A stretch of 64,000 nucleotides of DNA from Pelobates cultripes (Eukaryota; Chordata; Amphibia; Anura; Pelobatidae): positions 279,937,420 through 280,001,419 of the forward strand of contig OW240915.1 of assembly GCA_933207985.1 (NCBI GenBank), given 5' to 3'. A model generated the notes under the pieces. It was not told where the DNA came from and ran no database searches. It worked only from the letters and a program-made list of their open reading frames with translations. The position numbers and the translations under genes were made by a program. Of the stretch, positions 11,430-23,460 are shown in pieces; position 1 is the first letter of the stretch, and each line of letters starts with the position of its first letter.

Positions 11430-13681
11430 TTCTAGAAAATAGAAACATTCATTATAAGACTCATTGGTGCCAGATTATTTCTTTCTCACTTATGTTACAG
11501 CAGAACTTCACTATTTAGCACTATGCTTAAAAATTTAATATATAGAATGTTTTTAAGGCAATCATTAACTGATACATTTTAATCTTATCATATACTGAAA
11601 AGATTAGTATTTTCCACCACAGCTAACAACATTCCTTAGAGCTTACATGTGTGTATTATACACAGTATATTAATATATGTGCACATAAACTACAATGGCT
11701 ATGCTGCATTACAATGTAATTCAATACAACATAATACAAAAATTAAAATTGCTAAAATATTTTCTATTTTATTGTACCATATATTTTCATCAATTGTTTT
11801 TTTTTAATGTCTGTTCATAATTAGAGAGTATGTTTCTTAAGAATATTTTTCTTTATCATCAATTGAATTGAACAGTTTGTGTGATCCTATATAGTTACCA
11901 GCAATAGCTTTCCTTTCACTAATTGCCTTCACAAAGGTTTAGTCAGAGCATACAGAAAATATTAAATGTGACAGAGGGCAACGGTGACATGCACCTCTAT
12001 TAATATGTATGATTTCAGATATTTGTCCTGAAGGGTCATTAATGTAGTGAGTTAATTTACAAATGATGTCCTCTGTCTTTCAATGTGTCATGAAACCATT
12101 ATTTGTGGAAGAAAATGTTTCCTTGCATTTCATAAAATGTTATACTGTGAGGATTAATGATAAGAAAACTAGAATATGCTAAGTGCTGTAAAAGATTCAC
12201 TTTTTTTACCTTTTCACAATTAATTATTTCTCATAATTTCCATAAAGGTGTACTGAAGAAAAAAAATGGAAAAAAATTAACAAAATATACTATTATTTGA
12301 GACATTTTATTTTATTTCTAATATATTTTTCTCATGCTTAAATGGATACAATTAACCACCCTAATCACTATAGCTAACATAGCGGTTATGGTGCTATTAG
12401 GTGATGAGTGCTGTCACACTATTTGGCAAAAACTTAAGTACTCTACTGACATTAGAATGATGTATTTTAACTAAATTGTGGTGAATGGTGACTCACTAGC
12501 TCAGAATGGTTGAAGGGATTTGGAACTGCCTCATTCCGCTATAGTCATGCACTCAGGGACTTTACATGACATCAGCATCACAACAGAGATACATGGTAAG
12601 GTGTGGGTTTTTTTTATGACAAAACCTTTCCAAAATGGTTTAGTAAGAAAGTGTACCTTGTTTCTATAGAAAGTTGGCCCTTCAACATTCTGATCAAAAT
12701 GAAAGATTTTTTTTTCTCATTTAAACCACATTTTGTTACATTGCTTCATGATATTGCACACACTGTAATACTTATAATTCCCAGCCCTCTCCTATTTAAA
12801 ATTTAGTGAAGAAAAAATGTTTGGCTTTCATTGTGTGAATTGGGGTAACCTTTTAGAAAAGAGGGACAAACAAAATGGTTTGGCTTTCAGGATTTTTAAG
12901 GAGCTGTGGAGTATGAAAATAGACATAGAAGTGGAAATAGGACTGTAGCAGGGATATTACAAACCAGTTCTAGCCAATTTGTTTGCATATGTGTAATACA
13001 TTGCCAAAATGTATTGCAAAGGTGAGCAGATATGATAGTTTGTATTATAAAACTATGGCGTTTTAGGAATATTGCAAAATCTTAAAGATGTTTATGCCCT
13101 ACATTACATTTGTTATGGAACAACAGCTCTCTGACACTGAAAAACCGCAGGTGGGTTTGTCACCACCCAAAAAACCTATATCTACAATTTATAAATGCAT
13201 ACAATGGACCACAGCTATACACACTTTAAAGTATGCGCAAGCATGGCAAAAAGGAGATGAAATGACTATACCAGACACTGAATTGATGAACAGCATTACT
13301 ATCTATAAGTGCATTATGAAATTAATTTAATTTAATATTATTATTAAAGAAAAAAAATTACTTGTGCACTATCCCAAATCCCTATGCACATAATTACAAT
13401 AACTGGAGGGTTTTTTTAAGTATCACTTCAATGGCCATACCTCTTAGGTGAGTTCTATACAAACAATTCCCCATGCTGTCTTCAGCTAACAGGTAAAAAA
13501 AAGTAGTGGAAGGTTGAGGGCAAGTCTTAATTTTGTATGTTTGTGTTTGCTTTTGTATTACACAACAATGTTACAGTGTTGCCACCCACTCCATGTGTCC
13601 CCTATTAAGGGTTAATAAATGTTTAGGGGTTTAGAAAAATACCCCTTTTTGTCTAATTAAAATCAGCAAGGTGATTGTTAG
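11430..13681. other. AT-rich non-coding DNA, no feature recognised
   Basis: This is the longest stretch here without a recognisable element. It contains T- and A-homopolymers and short chance frames, including one of 80 codons at 13088-13330 with no family likeness. 'Agcggttatggtgc' near 12382 may be a scrap of the TTAA MITE family. Confidence 0.5.
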
Positions 13682-14856
13682 TGTGAGACTCACTCAAGTT
13701 TGGCCTTGACATGGCAGGGGACTTTTCACTGGCCACCGGAGTTGTAGCGGAGCGATAGTTTAACATAGACTTTCTCCGCTGGTATTCCAAGAGTTACTCA
13801 GGATCAAGTAGGTTATCACAGGAAGAACAGCCTAAGCAGTAAATAAAATAATCCATGAATATCCCATCACATTTCCCAATAACTGGATGACACACAGTAT
13901 CAGGAGCAGAACTGAATTTTAATGCCACATACTCAGCTTTTATGCAATTCTCCCATGCAATGGAGACACCCACAGAAAATCATGCATTACCCAATCATCA
14001 GCTGGTTACAGCCCACACATTCCCTGCCCTTAGCCTTGGAGAAAACACAATTAACTGTACATTTGAAAAAAAATTTTTACCCAACTTCTGGATGTACCCC
14101 AAAACTGTAACTTACACCATTAAATTATATATTCCCCTGATAGCCCTGATCTGGGTGAGCGACATACTCAAAAATCACCCAGATCAGTTCAGGTCTTTGT
14201 TTTACCGACCGCACACGAGGTATTAGCCAAAACAAGTTCCATGTGTTTTGGCCTTGCGGTCGGTCTCCGTTTGTGAGGTGAAAAGCACAAAATACTCCAA
14301 TATAATGGGCTCTGCCTGGGTTTGGATGATTCCCCTCGTTTATGTGCATCTTTTCACCGAACGCTGTGCCGTTCGTATATATTTTCCCACAAACAGGTGG
14401 AGGTACGGAGGCCTCAGCAGTTTTCGCGTGGTCGAGTGTCCGATTTGGATTCCAGACACTCGACGACCAAACACAGCTGGTGCGTTTGTATGGCAAGATG
14501 GCCGCCGCCACGTGTTCATCTGTTAAACCGCAGCCACCCAGGGAATACCCATTGCATTTGTGTAATTGTTAATTGAGGTAAAGGGAAATAACGATAGGGG
14601 AGGTCAGTTAGTGCCACACTCCTCTCCAGGTTGGTCTGGTTGTTCGGTATTTTGTTCGTTTGTCGAATAGTATAACTCCAGATGGTTCACAGTAAATCCT
14701 TACAGAACAACCAGACGAATGACACAACATATCGAATGTAACTGGGCTCTTTTTCCAGGGTACTGAATCAGGAAGAAGGGAATAAAATATTTAATCAACT
14801 AGGGGTAGGGACAGCCAACAAGAATTTTATGAGTATCAACGTACAGTCCGCTACAG
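13682..14856 (+). mobile_element. LTR-like element, same group as the 21.8 and 31.3 kb solo LTRs
   Basis: The block starts near TGTGAGACTC and ends near TCCGCTACA. It shares ordered landmarks with the better-bounded LTRs: a hairpin CTGATCTGGGTGA (14146-14158) with TCACCCAGATCAG (14175-14187) at the place of the 'ggatctgagtg..cgctcagatcc' hairpin of the 21.8 kb copy, then 'aagatggccgccgccacgtg' and 'cagccaccc'. Overlapping open frames on both strands (14125-14526) are shadows of this GC-richer part. No convincing target duplication was found, so the boundaries are estimates. No internal retrotransposon sequence adjoins it. Confidence 0.5.
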
Positions 14857-14969
14857 GAGTTAAACTAAAAAACCTCTAGTTATTTAGATGTGCATTGGGA
14901 TTTATGATAGTGCGCAATTCCCTTTTATCGTTTGTTTTTATTATAAAACACGTATTGAAAGCAGAATGT

Positions 14970-15448
14970 TTAAAGGGACACCGTAGGCACTGTATCTGCT
15001 TCATCTCATTAAACTGGTTATAGTGTCTGGAGTCCCCTGGTACCATCATTTCTTTCAGCATTAAACAGTTTTTAATGTTGTAATGCTTTAATGCTAAACA
15101 ATAGTCCACGGCAGTCTATCCCCTCTGTGCTGCTTTGGCTAATAAGGAAGTATTACCCTGAGAGGCAATGGGCAGCTGTGATTGGCTGAGAGTGTCAGTT
15201 GACTGCTTTTAACCTGTCAGAGCTCCAACTGACGGTATGAATGGGTATGAGAACAAGGAAGTGTGTAATCTCTGCCTTAGCTACACATACAGAAGGAGCC
15301 GGATTGTGGGTGGCCAGGAACTCTTATTTTGTGGCATACTGCACAAACAGGGTGCAACACTGAATGGAGGGACAGTGCCAGGCCACTCCAGGCACTATAA
15401 CCAATTCAAAGAGACAAAGTGGTTATAGTGACTACAATGTCCCTTTAA
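14970..15448. mobile_element. piggyBac-like MITE with TTAA ends
   Basis: Terminal inverted repeats are TTAAAGGGACACCGTAGGCA on the left and, reverse-complemented, TTAAAGGGACATTGTAGTCA on the right. TTAA at both extremities (14970-14973 and 15445-15448) matches the TTAA target preference of piggyBac-type transposons. The element is 479 bp with no transposase. Related copies lie at 44268-44791 and, by their ends only, near 21.0 and 51.0 kb. Confidence 0.78.
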
Positions 15449-15514
15449 TGTGTATCAAGCTGACTTAAGTTTTAATGTTATACCTGTGTAATTTTGTTTG
15501 TTATGGAACCTTCC

Positions 15515-16574
15515 TTATAATTCCAGGAATTGTGTACAGATCTTTGCAACATGGGGCTGTGCATTATCATGCTGCAACATGAGGTGATGGTCATGGATGA
15601 ATGGCACAACAATGAGCCTCAGGATCTCATCACGGTATCTCTTTGCATTCAAAATGCCATTAATAAAATGCACCTGTGTTGGTTGTCCATAACATACGCA
15701 TGCCCTTACCATAATCCCACTGCAACCATGGGCCACTCGATCCACAACGTTTACATCAGCAAGCCGCTATCCCACATGATGCCATACACGCTGTCTGCCA
15801 TTTCCAAGTATAGTGAAAACCGGGATTCATCTGTGAAGAGAACACCTCTCCAAAGTGCCAGACAGCATCGAATGTGAGTATTTGCCCACTCAAGTCGGTT
15901 ACGACGACAAATTGCAGTCAGGTCGAGACCCGGATGAGGACGACAAGCATGCAGATGAGCTTCCCGGAGATGGTTTCTGACAGTTTGTGCAGAAATTCTT
16001 TGGTTATGCAAACCAATTGTTTCAGCAGCTGCCCTGGTGGCTGGTCTCAGATGATCTTGGAGGTGAAGATGCTAGATATGGAGTTTTTGGGCTAGTGTGG
16101 TTACACGTGGTCTATAGTTGTGAGGTCGGTTGGATGTACTGCCAAGTTCTCTAAAAAAAACAATGGCTTATAGTAGAGAAATTAACGTTCAATTCAAGGC
16201 AATAGCTCTGGTGGACATGCCTGCAGTCAACATGCCAATTGCACGCTCCCTCAAAACTTGCGACACCTGTGGCATTGTGCTGTGTGATAAAACTGCACAT
16301 TTTAGAGTGGCCTTTTATTGTGGCCAGCCTAAGGCACACCTTTGCAATAATCATGCTATCTAATCAGCATCCTCATATGCCACACCTGTGTGGTGGATGG
16401 ATTATCTCGGCAAAGGAGAAGTGATCACTGACACAGATTTAGACAGATGTGTGAACACTATTTGAGAGAAATAGGCCTTTTGTGTAGATAGAAAAAGTCT
16501 TAGCTCTTTGAGTTCAGCTCATGAAAAGTGGGGGCAAAAACTAAAGTGTTGCGTTTATAATTTTATTCAGTGTA
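15515..16574 (-). mobile_element. Tc1-like transposon, truncated at its 3' end
   Basis: The right end (5' end on the minus strand) carries a Tc1-type terminal sequence, 'gttgcgtttataatttt' running into CAGTGTA at about 16574, beside a TA. A transposase remnant lies inside. The opposite terminal repeat and the transposase C-terminus are missing; homology stops near 15515, about 70 bp from the TTAA MITE. Confidence 0.78.
15518..16150 (-). pseudogene. Tc1-like transposase, broken and C-terminally truncated
   Basis: On the minus strand the upstream part translates to a helix-turn-helix region with YRPRVTTLAQKLHI, interrupted by a stop, then ISAQTVRNHLREAHLHA (within 15751-16011). This is followed by the first catalytic aspartate in LFTDESRFSL. 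After a frame break, 15515-15745 gives GIMVRACVCYGQ and then QHDNAQPHVA with the second catalytic aspartate, before ending at CTQFLEL. The third acidic residue (in the usual SPDMNPIE-type motif) is absent because the DNA is missing. Tc1/mariner enzymes cut and paste DNA at TA sites through a DDE/D triad. This copy cannot be active. Confidence 0.8.
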
Positions 16575-16579
16575 TATTA

Positions 16580-16580
<1 letters not shown>

Positions 16581-16668
<88 letters not shown>
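16581..16668. repeat. Compound CT/AT microsatellite
   Basis: (CT)12 at 16581-16604 passes directly into an (AT)n run to 16668 with one C interruption. It abuts the end of the Tc1-like element. Confidence 0.93.
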
Positions 16669-16670
<2 letters not shown>

Positions 16671-16799
16671 ATATACATAATTACATAAATAGACATGTAG
16701 TAATCAAATATATAAATAAGTATATATATTTAAATTCTACATGCATAGTTATGTAATATTTTTACATAATTAAGTAATTTTATTGCCTGACAACCCAGG

Positions 16800-17921
16800 C
16801 CGAAAGTCCAGAGAATTTAATTTGCTAGCACTGTATTTAACCCTGTAACTTTCCATGACACCCTAAAACCTGTATTTGTGGGGTACTATTTTACTTGGGA
16901 GACTTCGCTGAACACAAATATTAGTTTTTCAAAACAGCAAAACATATCACAGCGATGATATTGTCAGTGAAAGTGACACTTTTTGCATTTGTCAAACACA
17001 AATGGCACTTTCACTGATGACATCATTGTTGTGATACATTTTACTGTTTTGAAACACTAGTATTTGTGTTCAGCTAAGTCTCCTGAGAATAACAGTACCC
17101 CCCATGTACAGATTTTATAGTGTTTTTGAAAGTTACTGGGTCAAATATAAGGCTTGATTTCAGGTTTTTCACATTGAAAGTTGCCACATTGGTTATGTTG
17201 CCTTTGAGAGCATATGGTAGCCCATGAATGAGAATTACCCCATGATGGCATACCATTTGCAAAAGAAGATAGCCCAAGGTATTGCAAATGGGGTATGTTC
17301 AGTCTTTTTTAGTAGCCACTTAACCACAAACACTGGCCACAGTTAGCGTTCAAAATAGTTTTTTGCATTTTAATACACAAACAAATATAAATGCTAACAG
17401 TGGCCAGTGACTAAGTGGCTACTAAAAAAGACTGAACCTAACCTATATTGAATATCCTGGGTTGTCTACTTTAAAACAAATATGTACATGTGAGGTGTGA
17501 TTCATAGATTTATAACAAATAATGTCACTATTGATACATTTAAATGTTTTTATATTTTATATAAAAGCTAAGAACATGTTAACATTGTGTATTTCTAAAC
17601 TCAGGACAAAATTTAGAAACTATTTAGCATGAGTGTTTTTGGTGGTTGTAGATGGGTAACAGATTTTAGAGGTCAAAGTTAGAAAAAGTGTGTTTTATTT
17701 TTTTCATCATATTTTATAAATGGTTTTATAGTAAATGATATGACATGATGAAAATAATGATGTCTTTATGGCGAGAAAAACGGTATATAATATGCGTGGG
17801 TACAGTAAATGAGTAAGACGAAAATTACAGCTAAACACAAACACAGCAGAAATGTAAAAACAGCCCTGGTCCTCAACGGTAAGAAAGTTGAAAAAATGGT
17901 CTGGTCACTAAGAGGTTAAAT
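16800..17921. repeat. Large foldback element with nested hairpins
   Basis: The sequence from about 16845 ('aactttccatgacaccctaaa') to 16985 has a reverse-complement partner ending near 17145 ('gtgtttttgaaagtta'). Shared words include 'ctgaacacaaatatta' with 'ctagtatttgtgttcag' and 'tcagtgaaagtg' with 'cactttcactgatga'. A second hairpin pairs 'cagtcttttttagtagccac' near 17302 with 'gtggctactaaaaaagactg' near 17416. The right edge ends in 'ggtcactaagaggttaa', similar to 'gtcactaaggggttaa' near 19183. A related copy lies at 43470-44190. The class is unknown; a TTAA-flanked DNA element is possible. Confidence 0.6.
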
Positions 17922-18184
17922 AGGGCGCTGGAATGAGGCACCTGTATCAGGGAGGGGTACAAAATCAGGGAGTTGCCCTAGACTCCCAAATAAATGTATA
18001 TATGAAAAGCAGGCTGTTGCAGTCACCTGATTCATACAAGTCACGAGATCCAAAGCACTCAATCATCTACTCAACAGCAACTCCAAAGCTTACAGATTTC
18101 AACAGTTTTTTTTTTTTTTCAATAAAAACTATTAGTTTTGGGGGAGGAGGTGCCAGTGTACCATAAGCACTACAGAGAACTAAT

Positions 18185-18715
18185 TAGTTATGTGCATATA
18201 CATTTGTGGCTAATTAGGAGTGCTTGATTAAGAATATGTGCATAGGAAATGTTTTTTTTGTTTTCATTGTCAATAGTTTATTATGGCCAAGAGCAATCAA
18301 AGCTGAAAAAGTAAATCACAGTTAAATAAAAATTGTCTTCAGTTTTCTTATTAATTTATTTAATTAATTTAAGGGACTTACTTGCATTGACAACTGTTTT
18401 TCTTATCATTTCCCCTGTCTGTACAGTCAAACTTTTGAGTATAATTAGTATGTAAGAGATAATACGGCTAAAAAGTTTTGTGTGTGTGTTTTTGTGGCAA
18501 ATTAGATGTATTTGTGTGCCTGATTAAAATATGTGTGTAGGAGGTATTGTTTTTTCTTTTTAATTTTTCAACAAGCGCTTATTATGACCAACAACAAAAA
18601 TCAAAAACGGAAAATCACATTTAGGTAAACCTTTAAAGTAGTTATTTTTCTCTTGATTGTCTTTCTTACCCTATACTTTCTCCTGCCTCTGCCCGTATAA
18701 CTTCGTGTTGAGATC
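18185..18715. repeat. Diverged direct duplication, unit about 290 bp
   Basis: The block from about 18200 ('atttgtggctaattagga..ttgattaagaatatgtgc') to 18430 recurs from about 18490 ('tttttgtggcaaattaga..ctgattaaaatatgtgt') to 18710. Both units continue with 'tttattatggccaa' or 'cttattatgaccaa', and later with 'ttcttatcatttcccctgtctgta' or 'ttcttaccctatactttctcctgcc'. Divergence is substantial, so the duplication is old. Confidence 0.55.
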
Positions 18716-19239
18716 TCTAGGTTGGCATTTTGTTTTGAAGCATGTATTACAATTTTTCTAGTAATGTATTGCTGATACATTCAGTTCAGTCCACATATAT
18801 GAAATTAATGTTCACTAAACTTTGATATTCATTTTTGGCCTTATCTCGATTTGTCCAAATTTTGTGAAACATTAGCCAAAAAAACGAATTCCAAGTCACC
18901 AAATGACCACATCAAAATGCAAATGAAATGGACAATGGCCCCTATTTTGTTAGTCTCATAATTCAGGGATAACTATTTGCGTACTGGCAGCACTAACAGG
19001 CAGCAGGTAAACTGTTAAAACTGACTGTGAAGGTAAATATAACTAGCACATTAGTAAAAGCTGGGTTTTATTCATATATATTTATCTATACATATAAAAT
19101 GAGAAAGATTTTGATTAAACACACACAAACAAAAAATGCCAATGACAATTTTCTTATGCCAAAATAAGAAAATTAAAGCTGTGTCACTAAGGGGTTAAAC
19201 ACCGTTTTTGGGTGTTGACTAGTTCAACAAAAACAAAGA
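18716..19239. other. AT-rich non-coding DNA
   Basis: No gene is supported. 'Gtcactaaggggttaa' at about 19183 resembles the right edge of the foldback element ending at 17921 and may be the end of a decayed relative. Confidence 0.45.
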
Positions 19240-19755
19240 ATATGAGAACTTTGAGAATGGGCAAAAGCTTAGAGAAACTCAGTAGCCCTTTGGTAAATCC
19301 CCGTTCAGGTCTTAAAATAGTTTTTTTTTCTCACTTGTGCGGTTACAGAGCACATATTCCAATACATATCAGATGATCCCACCCGCAAGGGCAGTTAAGA
19401 ACCCAAATGCCGGCAAGTTCTCTCTGTACCACAGCAACCCCAAAGGATCATTTCGGCCTTCTAATCCTGTGCTCATTGTGTCTAGAGGGGTATCAGCTAC
19501 ACCTCACTGAAAAGGCCCAAAGAAGTCTGGAATTTTTGTCCAGGGTTACTGTATCTCTTGTGCAGAGAGAACTTGCCGGCATTTTGGTTCCGAATTTGCC
19601 CTCACGGATGGGTTTAGTCTGATATGGTTTGTGACTGGTTATTTCTGTAATGGCACAAGATAGCAAAAACAATTTTGAGACGTGAGCAGGGATTTACTGA
19701 AGAGCAAGCTACTGAGTTTCTCTAAGCTTTTGTCCATTCTTATTTTCTCTGGGTG
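19240..19755. repeat. Foldback element, arms of about 190 bp
   Basis: The left arm (about 19240-19430) and the right arm (about 19560-19755) are imperfect reverse complements. 'Caaaagcttagagaaactca' at about 19261 pairs with 'tgagtttctctaagcttttg' at about 19714. 'Aatgccggcaagttctctct' at about 19408 pairs with 'agagagaacttgccggcatt' at about 19565. The spacer is about 130 bp. There is no coding capacity; a small frame (19407-19622) is incidental. Flanks show no clear target duplication. Confidence 0.7.
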
Positions 19756-20779
19756 TTTTTATGTTGAGTAACTCTCATTTGTATAGAGAATATAACTCTT
19801 TTTCAACAGATTAATTTGTGTATAACAATAATATTAATTAAAATAAGGATCCCATTATTGAGCAGATATTTTTAACTGCTGTGGCAATACTTTACAATTA
19901 TCTACATAAAAACCTGTTTAACATTCTAGGATTAACAACATTTGTGGTTGATTAATGTCCCGGGAGAAGGGACTCCTCGTATGTGTTCCCTTAATTATAC
20001 TTTGTATTGTCTAATGTTTCCCTTCATTCTAATGGAATTGTTCCCTTCAGTTCGGTTACCGAACAGATTCTGTGGGGTTCCCTTGTTCGCAAATCATGTT
20101 TAGGCTTGATTAGAAGATTGTGCTTGTCCCATTCTAAATATGATACAAGTGAGGCTTGAGTATTAATCTGTGGATAGGTATTATTGTCTCTTTTGGATAT
20201 GATATTAGAACACAAGGCTTGTTCATATCAAAATACTCCTTATCTAGGAGGGAATTAAGACATATGGCAAATGTTACATTTTATAAAAATGTTGATAGAT
20301 TCCAAAATAATGAAGTAAAGGGGCAAGATAGACATCAATGCACATTAGTGTTTATAATACCATGAGTACCCTTGTGGCATTGCATGGTAGTGCTGTCTCC
20401 GTAGGGACTTAATTAATTGGCTGAGCAGTGTCAGCTGAGTGGATGGACTACAGGCATCCAAGGGACCAAATGGGCATGTTTCATGTGTTTCACTTTTGAC
20501 ATTTCTGCCAGTTAGTTTGTTCATTTGACTTATTATCCTCATGCCATGACCACTTTTTATTTATTTTTTTTAGTATTTTTTAGTTAGGCCTAAACAAGGC
20601 AGGTAAATTAATTGAAAGAACATTTTGGAGGGTTATAAGCAGATGAATTCTGTGAGAGTAGACGGAGGGAGAGAAATAATACCTTAACTCAGACTTGGAT
20701 TGCTTGCAACCTCTTATTTCGAAATGCTCTAGACTTTAATAAAGTAATACTACACTGTATTTCTGTGGTTGTCCAATCA
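19756..20779. other. Non-coding; a possible LTR scrap near 20040-20110
   Basis: 'Cagttcggttaccgaacaga' near 20048 resembles the gttcgg..ccgaac palindrome seen in the LTR-like block at 6.8 kb. Otherwise nothing is recognised. Confidence 0.35.
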
Positions 20780-21051
20780 CAGATTTCCCAATGCAGCTCA
20801 ATTAGAAGTCTTTGCAAGGCAGATCTTCTGGGCAGCTATCTGCCTCTTGAGTTAAGTGAGCAAAAGAAACCAGGAAGTACCATAACTGGTTGTCTGACAG
20901 CCAGGATGGTGTAACAAGGTTAATTTATAAAAGTGTCAATTTCTGTTGAAATCTGCACTTTTTGTCAAATGAAAAAAAGAGGACACACTCCTTACATATA
21001 AAACATTTCAGCAAGCTGTAGTGCTTTAGGGGGTCTGGAGTGTCCCTTTAA
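20780..21051. mobile_element. Right end of a TTAA-type MITE, left end lost
   Basis: The right end 'gggtctggagtgtcccttta' runs into TTAA at 21048-21051, matching the reverse complement of the TTAAAGGGACA end of the 15.0 kb MITE. 'Taactggttgt' and 'agctgtagtgcttta' are typical interior words of that family. The left end was not located, so 20780 is an estimate. Confidence 0.45.
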
Positions 21052-21819
21052 GTAAGGATTTGCAGAAAGTTTAATTTAACCAAGAAAATTATTTCAGACC
21101 AACACAAATGGTATTAGAAGGTGCTGCAATATTCAACTCTGATGCTAAATGTCTTTGAAATAAATATACATTTTTAGGAAAGTTAATAAATATGTTTGCT
21201 GAAAATTTACGTAAAATATTAAACAACTTTAAAGCAAATTTAACACACCAAATTACACAATTTTGTTAAACATCTTCTAATGAAGTTTTCAACACAAATA
21301 TAATTAACTAAACATGACAAGGTAGACTATCATGTCATGCAAATTAATACTGACATCACACTAAGCAGCAGAGGGCACATGACAATTAAGAGTGTGGCAT
21401 GGGAGAGAATTGGGTTAAGATAATAAAGCAAACAGGTTAATAGTATTTATACAGTACTTACAATCATGCTGAGCTGTGTGTTAAGACATTTTGTGCAGAG
21501 AGTATTTTTCAAAACTCAATCACGTTTCTGTGTACAATGAAACAAATGTATATTTCTGCAAAATTATTTATCTAAATTGAAGCTTTCTTTTTTTTTTTAT
21601 TCTTTTTTTTTGCTCTGATAGAAAATGTGGCATTTCAACAATGTAAGGCTTGTGCAAAAGCCAATACATAATACAGTTATGTTTTTAGAATACAGAAAGG
21701 AAGGTCATATTGTTAAGGCATGTATTACTTCATAAAACAAAAAAAGAAAAAGACCAAAGGGTCAAACAAATGTTAGCCCAGTAGTCAAAGGGTGGACTAT
21801 ACGGGTAAGGAGGGGGCAT
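21052..21819. other. AT-rich non-coding DNA, no feature recognised
   Basis: T-runs occur near 21588-21612 and an A-run near 21740. No gene or bounded repeat was seen. Confidence 0.5.
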
Positions 21820-21825
21820 AACCCC

Positions 21826-22708
21826 TGTAACGGCACCCTCAGCATCAAATAGTCAAACCGCCGTTTAGTTAATCCTCCCCGCTCGCAGTGCTGTAAACTC
21901 CATTCATATAGACTCCACTCGTACGAACTGCAAGCAGGGAAATGCGCTAACCTCCCGAACGGGACCTGTACGGATACTCCAGCTCTCGAGCGGTAAATCC
22001 ACGAATCGCTGCTAACAGCCGAATCAATATATCTCCCAAGCGGCCTATGGTTCCAGCAATCAGTCGCTATTCGTGTGTAGTAAATCCCCCCAATAACAAG
22101 ACCAAGCTCCACATTGAGGATAAAACAAGAACTGGGTTTACTGTGGGATACCCGCTCGTATTTATGCAGGTCTCCCACTTGGTGGACACTCCCCTAAGGG
22201 ACGAAATGGGAGACTGTAATGGCAGATGGACATACAGCATTTCAGGACACACAGGCACATAATATTCCCAGCATGCATCATGGTTTCCTCCCCTCTGCCC
22301 TGGAGATAATTGAGAAGTAATTCAATTATCTCCCAGGAAAGAGGCAAATCACCAGTTTAGATGAAATATAAAAACCACATAAAAATACATAATTATACAA
22401 CTACCGAATATACTCCGTTCATGCAACGCATCCCCAGATAGCCTGGATCTGAGTGCATATTCTTAGCGAATAGCGCTCAGATCCCAAACGTACAGTTCAA
22501 TCGCCATGGAGTCAAAGTCTTTTACAGTCTTTCGGTATGCGATTGACTCCAGGGGAAGGCTGTCTGGGTTAAGTCCATTCATGTAGTCCAAACTCCCGAA
22601 CGGCCGGTGTTCGCATGCTTTTGACGACTAAGAAGGGTGGTCTGTGGTTTTAGCGGTTTTCGGCAGTCCCTATATGACCTAAACAACAGAAAGATTGTAA
22701 AAGGACCA
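21826..22708 (+). mobile_element. Solo LTR, 883 bp, with exact 6-bp target duplication
   Basis: It begins TGTAACGGCACC and ends GGACCA, the TG..CA termini of an LTR. It is flanked by AACCCC at 21820-21825 and again at 22709-22714. Internal landmarks are a cccccaat..aacaagacc segment, an 'attgaggataaaacaagaac' segment, a long palindrome ('ctggagataattgagaagta' opposite 'attcaattatctcccag' near 22300-22337), and a second hairpin ('ggatctgagtg' with 'agcgctcagatcc'). No gag/pol sequence adjoins, so the two LTRs of the original insertion recombined. Open frames at 21762-22178 and 22047-22262 are incidental. The family could be Ty3-like or retrovirus-like; the LTR alone cannot decide. Confidence 0.8.
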
Positions 22709-22714
22709 AACCCC

Positions 22715-23370
22715 ATACCCACAGGTAGCAAGACCAAACAGTCTCAAAGTATCTGGAAAACAACAAAGTCAGTATAGTTTCCCAATTAGACACTTCGTAC
22801 TGTGCCCCAGGTATGGCTTTAACAGAGCAGTATATTAACCATACGGTTATCTAATCAGCTGTTATGTGCAGAGAGCAAATAGAGCCCCCGTGCTGGATGA
22901 GTCCATGAATATACTCATAAGAGGGTTAAGAGTACAGTCCCCAAGGTAAAATTGAGGTAAATTACAAAAGTATATAGCTTGTAAATGCTCAGTAAAAGTC
23001 CATTAGAATCCCTATTAAAATAAAGAACAGCTAAAGAGCAGCATGACACAGCTCCACGCGTTTCGGCACTTTGTTGCGCCTTTTTCAAGAGCAGAACAGA
23101 GTCAGTCAGCGTGTGCTGAAGTAGCCATTCCGGTGGGCGGCAGTCAGTAGACCCGCCCCACCATGCCGTCAAGCAGCCAATCACCAAATGCTCCATTGTA
23201 GTGGGCGAGGTGTGTGTAATTGACAGTCACAGAAATGAATAGTATCTTCAAAGGGGCGGGGCTTGAGATGTTGAACCGCCCCCTGATATGCCGTTTTCGT
23301 TATAGCCAAAAGGTTAAAAACAGAAATTAAACAACAACATATAAATAGACACAGCAGAGTATTTATAAGC
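22715..23370 (-). repeat. Retroelement-like repeat with a GAAACGCG motif on the minus strand
   Basis: The minus strand of 23055-23089 reads CTTGAAAAAGGCG, a loop, GTGCC, then GAAACGCGTG: a short stem followed by GAAACGCG, as at 35.66 kb and 49.3 kb. The surroundings ('cagagcagtatattaacc', 'cccccgtgctggatgagtcc', 'ggggcggggcttgag') look like repeat material without coding capacity. A 93-codon frame at 22915-23196 overlaps the motif and shows no domain. Edges are unknown. Confidence 0.4.
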
Positions 23371-23420
23371 TACCAATCACTTTGTTGGTGCTAGAACACA
23401 ACATACTGTGCTCAATTAGA

Positions 23421-23460
<40 letters not shown>

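Noticed and set aside
14125..14576. Frames of 128, 92 and 84 codons around 14.1-14.6 kb
   Set aside because: They lie inside an LTR-like block and overlap each other on both strands; composition explains them.
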